Below, in pieces: positions 1 to 5,050 of a DNA stretch of 5,050 nucleotides. The DNA comes from Pseudomonadota bacterium. GTDB lineage: Bacteria; Pseudomonadota; Gammaproteobacteria; Xanthomonadales; Xanthomonadaceae. A model generated the notes under the pieces. That model did not search any database. It had not been told where the DNA came from and saw only the letters and a program-made list of their open reading frames with translations. Made by a program: the position numbers and the translations under genes. Where the stretch lies: assembly GCA_023423855.1 (NCBI GenBank), contig JAFAEU010000235.1:1-5050 (forward strand), read 5' to 3'. Numbering within the stretch: the stretch's first letter is position 1; every line of letters starts with the position of its first letter.

Positions 1-600
1 TCGTAACGCTGTTCACCACGGTGCCAATCCAGGTGTTCCGGGAACACGTTGGTGACAACCGCAACGTGTGGGCGCGTGCCCGATGCCGCCACGTCGCGCG
101 TCTGGTAGCTCGACAGCTCGATCACCCAGAATTCGGCGTCGCCGTCGATCAGTTCCAGCAACGGCTGGCCGATGTTGCCGGCCAGCGCGGTGCGATGCCC
201 GCCCGCGCGCAGCAGGTGCGCCAGCAGCGCCGACGTGGTGCTCTTGCCCTTGGTGCCGGTGACGCAGATCGCGCGCGCATCCGGGCGCTCGGCGAACCAC
301 AGCGTGGTGCCGCCGATGAAGCACGTGCCGCGTTCGGCCGCGGCCAGGGCCTCGGGACGATACGGGCTGATCCCGGGCGATTTGATGACGACTTCGATCG
401 CGGACAGGCGCTCGCCATCCACCGCGGCATCGACGGCCAGCAGCGGATCACCGAGCGCTTGGGCATCTGCCACTTCGTCCGCCAGGCAGAACAGCGTCAG
501 CGGCAGGTCCGGCAGGCGCGAACGGATCGCCTTCCATGCCGCGCGGCCTTCACGGCCCCAGCCCCAGAGCGCGACGCGCCGTCCGGCGAGCGCGGCAATG

Positions 601-620
<20 letters not shown>
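1..620 (-). CDS. murD2: UDP-N-acetylmuramoyl-L-alanine--L-glutamate ligase MurD2 (3' end outside window)
   Basis: Cytoplasmic Mur ligase. In the MurD2/MurL route it adds L-glutamate, not D-glutamate, to UDP-MurNAc-L-Ala using ATP. The 206 visible residues cover the N-terminal UDP-binding domain and half of the central ATPase domain. Seen: a Rossmann-like turn [10 protein letters not shown] (17-26), KSPGIS (80-85), the Mur-ligase P-loop [10 protein letters not shown] (120-129), IELSSYQ (167-173, MurD-type glutamate), and [11 protein letters not shown] (190-200), matching the Mur-ligase N..EHxD segment. The C-terminal ligand-binding domain is beyond the left edge. I chose the GTG at 620-618: it has a GGGAAGG ribosome-binding site 5 bases upstream, and no ATG lies in frame before the WGWG motif. 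It overlaps the end of murL by 20 bases, so translation is probably coupled. A classical D-Glu-adding MurD is the alternative; the adjacent MurL makes MurD2 much more likely. Substrate choice is inferred from context, not read from residues. Confidence 0.88.
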
Positions 621-2027
<1,407 letters not shown>

Positions 2028-2031
<4 letters not shown>

Positions 2032-4628
2032 TCCAGTACGTCCTCGCGCGGCAAACCGCGCAGGTTGTAGTGGTTGGCCATCACGTAGCCGTAGGCACCG
2101 GCGTCGGCCACCAGCATCACGTCGTCGGGCGCGGTCGCCGCCGGCAGCTTGCGCTTCAGCCCGAGCACGTCGCTGGATTCGCAGATCGGACCGACCACGT
2201 CGCACGCGACCTCGTCGCCATCACCCCAACGGCTGAGGTTGTGCACGCCGTGCCAGGCGTCGTACATCGCCGGCCGCATCAGGGCGTTCATCCCGCCGTC
2301 CAGGCCCACGCGGCGCGTACCGAGCTTGTCGACCACCTGGGTCACGCGCACCAGCAGCGCGCCGGACTCGGCCACCAGGAAACGCCCCGGCTCGATCGCC
2401 AGCCGGTAGCGCGGCCACGCCGCCTTGATCTCGGCCAGCCCCTGCGCCCACGCCTCGAGGTCGAAGGGCAGGTCTTCCGGCTTGTACGGGATCGTGAGCC
2501 CGCCCCCGAGGTCGATGGTGTCGACGGTGCCGACGCCATCGGCGATCGCCGCCAGTTCGGCATAGACCCCGCGCCAGTGCTTCGGGTGATCGATGCCGCT
2601 GCCCAGGTGGGCATGGATGCCGGTGATGCGGCCACCCAGCGCACGCACCTCGCGCACGAAGGCGTTGATCGCCTCCAGCGGCAGGCCGAACTTCGATGCC
2701 GCGCCGCCGGTGACGACCTTGGCGTGGTGGCCATCGCCGCGACCGAGGTCGACGCGCAGCCACAGGTCGCGACCGCGGAACGTCTCCGGCCAGCGCTGCA
2801 GCGCCTCGACGTTGTCGAGCGTCACCGTGACGCCGCGCGCGAACGCGGCGTCGTACTCGGTGTGCGGCGCGAAGCTCGGGGTGAACAGCACGCGCGCCGG
2901 GTCCAGCCCCGGCAGCGTGTCGAACACGTGTTCGATCTCGCCCTGCGACACGCATTCCAGCCCGAACCCCTCGGCTTCCAGCGTGCGCAGGATGGCCGGA
3001 TGCGCATTGGCCTTGATCGCGTAGAAGCGGCGGTCGACCGCGGCCACGGCCTTGAGCGCCTGCGCACGGGCCCGCACCGTCGGCAGGTGGTAGACGTAGG
3101 CCGGCGTGCCGGGCTGCGCCAGCGCCAGCAGGCGTTCGCGCGCATCGTCGCCCTGCCACCACGCAGGCGCGCGCTCGGGCTTGCCGAACTGGATCTCGTT
3201 CCAGCTCGGTCCGAACACCGTCGCATCGGCGACCGGCATCGCGCCGCTTTCGATCAGCTGCGCGTGCAGCTCCGGCAGCAGGCCGTCGGCGTCGGCCTCG
3301 TCGATGACGAAGGTCAGGTTGAGGTCGTTGGACGACTGCGAGATCAGGTGCACGCGCTCCTGCCCGAACGTGGCCCAGACCTCCGACAGCTTGTGCAGCA
3401 GCGAGCGCATGCCGCGGCCGACCAGGGTGATCGCGGCGCAGGGCGCGATCACCTTCACCCGGCAGATCTGCGACAGGTCCTCGGACAGCTTGGCCAGCAC
3501 GTCGGTGCTGACGAGGTTCTCGCTGGGATCGAGCGAGACGGTGACGTTGGTCTCGGCCGAACCGATCAGGTCCACCGACAGGCCGTGGCGCCGGAAGCGT
3601 TCGAAGATGTCGGCCATGAAGCCGACCGACTGCCACATGCCCACCGTTTCCATCGACACCAGCACGATGCCATTGCGGCGGCTGATCGCCTTGACGCCCG
3701 GCACCGGCGAGGCGTCGCCGTCGATGCACGTGCCCGGCAGGTCGGGACGCTCGGTGTCGAGGATCGCCATCGGCACGCCGGTCACGCGACACGGCCCGAG
3801 CGAGCGCGGGTGCAGTACCTTGGCGCCGGTGGTGGCGATTTCCTGCGCTTCGGCGTAGTCCAGGCGCGCGAGCAGGCGCGCATCGGGCACCTCGCGCGGG
3901 TTGGCGGTGAACATGCCCGGCACGTCGGTCCAGATCTCGACGCCGCGCGCGCGCAGCAGGCCGCCGAACAGCGCCGCCGAGGTATCCGAGCCGCCGCGGC
4001 CGAGCACCGCGGTGCCGCCGTCGCCGTGGCGCGCGATGAAGCCCTGGGTGATCAGCAGCCGCGCCGGCTGCGCGGCGAAGCGCGTGCGCCAGTCGTCGTC
4101 GGCCTCGCGCCGGCACGACACCGACAGGCGCCTGCCCCACTCGCTCTGGTTCGGCAGCTCGATCGCGTCGAGCCAGTCGCGCGCGTCGGCCCAGCCGAAG
4201 TCCAGGCCCTGCGAACGCAGGTAGGCCGCGCCCAGCGTCGACGACAGCAGTTCGCCCTGCGCCAGCACCTCGGCCTGCCAGTCGAGCGTGCGCACCGCGG
4301 CGCGCGCGTCGGCCAGCAGCGCGTGCAGTGCGACAAGGCGTTCGCCCAGCACCGCATCGGGATCGAGATCCAGTCCTTGCACGAAGTCGCGATGGCGCGC
4401 GACCAGCGCATCGACCCGCGCCGCGCCGTCGTCGGCGCCGCCGGCGATCGCGGTCAGTTCATTGGTTGCACCCGAAAGCGCCGACACCACGACCAGCGCG
4501 CGTCCGCCGCAGTCATCCGCGCGTTTGCGCGCCAGCCGGCCGATGGTGTCCCAGCGATGGCGCTGCGACACCGAGGTGCCGCCGAACTTGAGCACGACCC
4601 AGGGCGTGCCGGTCGAAGGAGAAGGCAT
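2028..4628 (-). CDS. lysA: Bifunctional aspartate kinase / diaminopimelate decarboxylase
   Basis: This 866-residue cytoplasmic fusion of two enzymes catalyses the first and last steps of lysine synthesis by the DAP pathway. The N-terminal half is an aspartate kinase: KFGGTSV (14-20), LGRGGSDTS (209-217), a WTDVPGMFTANPRE segment and TTGAKVLHPR. Two ACT domains follow (about 320-385, around GFMADIF, and 398-465, around TLVGRG), the usual site of amino-acid feedback. After a linker (about 465-490) comes a PLP fold-type III DAP decarboxylase: the PLP lysine K539 in FYAIKAN, HAHLGSG (672-678), DLGGG (706-710), EPGRF (746-750), CESSD (816-820) and Y846 near the C-terminus. All key residues are present, so both activities look intact. 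The ATG at 4628 is preferred. An in-frame ATG at 4664 would add 12 residues (878 total), but it sits in the arm of an inverted repeat and has no ribosome-binding site; the site for 4628 is also weak. The symbol covers only the decarboxylase half; the kinase half corresponds to LysC. Confidence 0.93.
2041..2045 (-). promoter_or_regulatory. Ribosome-binding site of murL
   Basis: GAGGA on the minus strand, nine bases before the ATG at 2031, within the last codons of the lysA fusion gene. It supports the short MurL start over the longer open frame reaching 2205. Together with the ATGA overlap it suggests that murL translation is coupled to the end of lysA. Confidence 0.6.
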
Positions 4629-4646
4629 GGACGTGGCGGGTTCCGG

Positions 4647-4652
4647 TATAAC
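4647..4652 (+). promoter_or_regulatory. Possible -10 box for the phzF-like gene
   Basis: TATAAC matches the sigma-70 -10 consensus at five of six bases. No recognisable -35 hexamer lies 16-18 bases upstream, and there is no extended TGn. If used, transcription would start near 4659 and give a leader of about 60 bases containing the 4660-4683 hairpin. Confidence 0.3.
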
Positions 4653-4659
4653 GGGCGGC

Positions 4660-4683
4660 CGCATCCGCGCGCATGCGGATGCG
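4660..4683. repeat. Inverted repeat in the divergent intergenic region
   Basis: CGCATCCGC (4660-4668) and GCGGATGCG (4675-4683) are perfect reverse complements separated by six bases (GCGCAT). It could be an operator for a dimeric regulator, or a stable hairpin near the 5' end of either transcript. It lacks a T-run and lies between gene starts, so it is not a terminator. The alternative lysA start ATG (4664-4662) falls in its left arm. Confidence 0.6.
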
Positions 4684-4691
4684 AAACGCGA

Positions 4692-4697
4692 ATTCTA
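4692..4697 (-). promoter_or_regulatory. Possible -10 box for the lysA-murL-murD2 operon
   Basis: TAGAAT on the minus strand matches the -10 consensus at five of six bases and lies in the most AT-rich part of the gap. No good -35 is seen at the expected spacing, where the sequence is GC-rich. If used, the transcript would start near 4685, with a leader of about 57 bases before the ATG at 4628. Confidence 0.3.
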
Positions 4698-4705
4698 TCC
4701 AAATC

Positions 4706-4710
4706 GAAGG
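4706..4710 (+). promoter_or_regulatory. Ribosome-binding site of the phzF-like gene
   Basis: GAAGG on the plus strand, ten bases before the ATG at 4721. The spacing is slightly long. It supports the ATG at 4721 as the start; the PhzF-type N-terminus (YLQLDVFAD) follows immediately. Confidence 0.5.
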
Positions 4711-4720
4711 CCTCCCCCGC

Positions 4721-5050
4721 ATGCCCCCACGCCGCTACCTGCAGCTCGATGTCTTCGCCGACCGCCCCGGCGCCGGCAATCCCCTGGCCGTGGTGCTCGA
4801 CGGCGACGGGCTCGATGACGAGACGATGCAGGCGATCGCGCGCTGGACGCGGCTGCCCGAGACCACCTTCGTCTTCCCCTCGCCTTCGCCGGACGCGAGC
4901 TACGGCATCCGCATCTTCAGCCCGCGCCGCGAGGTGCCCTTCGCCGGGCATCCCAGCGTCGGCACGGCCCACGCGGTGCTGCAGGCGGGCCTGGCGACGC
5001 CGCGCGACGGCCTGCTGGTGCAGGCCGGCATTGCCGGCGAGCTGCCGCTG
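4721..5050 (+). CDS. PhzF family isomerase/epimerase-like protein (3' end outside window)
   Basis: The first 110 residues of a PhzF/YddE-type protein, a cytoplasmic family with the diaminopimelate-epimerase fold but no cofactor. Seen: the family start YLQLDVFAD (6-14); GNPLAVV (19-25); LPETTFV (45-51), whose E47 aligns with the catalytic glutamate of PhzF; YGIRIFSP (61-68); and the glycine-rich PFAGHPSVGTAHAVL (73-87), the most typical PhzF signature. The first of the two pseudo-symmetric halves is nearly complete and the second is beyond the right edge. Only a few members have known substrates (PhzF itself acts in phenazine synthesis); most, including this one, do not. No phenazine genes are seen here. 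The gene is divergent from the lysA operon, so a link to DAP or lysine is speculation resting on the shared fold. Confidence 0.88.
   Translation, partial: MPPRRYLQLDVFADRPGAGNPLAVVLDGDGLDDETMQAIARWTRLPETTFVFPSPSPDASYGIRIFSPRREVPFAGHPSVGTAHAVLQAGLATPRDGLLVQAGIAGELPL

Larger units (their letters stand above)
4629..4720. promoter_or_regulatory. Divergent intergenic region between lysA and the phzF-like gene
   Basis: The only gene-free stretch in the window, 92 bases, and it must serve both divergent genes unless lysA is transcribed from farther away. It is locally AT-richer around 4684-4707. It holds a 9-bp-arm inverted repeat, one -10-like hexamer for each direction and the ribosome-binding site of the plus-strand gene. 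I see no convincing -35 box for either direction, so sigma-70 promoters are likely but not located firmly. Confidence 0.6.

Noticed and set aside
2169..2183. CESSD in place of the commoner CESGD in the decarboxylase active site
   Set aside because: The cysteine, glutamate and aspartate are kept, and the Gly/Ser position varies within the family, so I do not regard it as a defect.
2032..2205. 58-codon upstream extension of MurL
   Set aside because: It overlaps the conserved C-terminus of the decarboxylase, is Arg/Ala-rich, and the ATG at 2031 has both a ribosome-binding site and the typical ATGA overlap.
3106..3858. A 250-codon plus-strand frame opposite the aspartate kinase part of lysA
   Set aside because: Ser/Arg-rich composition and no domain; it mirrors the conserved kinase and ACT sequence on the other strand.
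4660..4683. Intergenic inverted repeat as a transcription terminator
   Set aside because: It lies between two divergent gene starts and is not followed by a T-run in either direction.
4454..4972. 172-codon minus-strand frame spanning the intergenic region and the phzF-like gene
   Set aside because: It is antisense to the clear PhzF motifs and out of frame with lysA; no domain is recognisable.

Overview
The window is high-GC DNA from a gammaproteobacterium, most likely of the Xanthomonadaceae/Lysobacteraceae (Xanthomonas, Lysobacter, Luteimonas and relatives). Three things point there: an aspartate kinase fused to diaminopimelate decarboxylase, a MurL-type epimerase beside a MurD2-type ligase, and the tight lysA-murL-murD2 gene order. 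The genus cannot be fixed from the sequence alone.

Layout. Most of the window (1-4628) is one minus-strand gene block, read from right to left. It begins with the aspartate kinase/DAP decarboxylase fusion (4628 to 2028). MurL follows (2031 to 601), overlapping it by four bases (ATGA). MurD2 comes next (from a GTG at 620), overlapping the end of murL by 20 bases and running off the left edge. A 92-base intergenic stretch (4629-4720) carries a GC-rich inverted repeat. Beyond it a divergent plus-strand gene of the PhzF family starts at 4721 and runs off the right edge.

How the genes work together. The fusion enzyme carries the first step (aspartate to aspartyl-phosphate) and the last step (meso-DAP to lysine) of the DAP/lysine pathway, so it controls supply and drain of meso-DAP, residue 3 of the peptidoglycan stem peptide. 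MurD2 and MurL form the known alternative route to residue 2: MurD2 adds L-glutamate to UDP-MurNAc-L-Ala, and MurL then inverts it to D-glutamate with ATP. This replaces the usual MurI racemase plus D-Glu-adding MurD. The operon therefore joins supply of stem-peptide residues 2 and 3 on one probable transcript with overlapping reading frames.

The least expected observation is inside murL. Between the N-terminal domain and the ATP-binding PP-loop domain lies about 100 bp dense in palindromes (1539-1639), which looks like a REP-type repeat captured in frame as a protein linker. The other point of interest is a near-symmetric arrangement of possible -10 boxes around the intergenic palindrome. 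I found no mobile element, CRISPR array, tRNA or rRNA, and no wholly unknown system.
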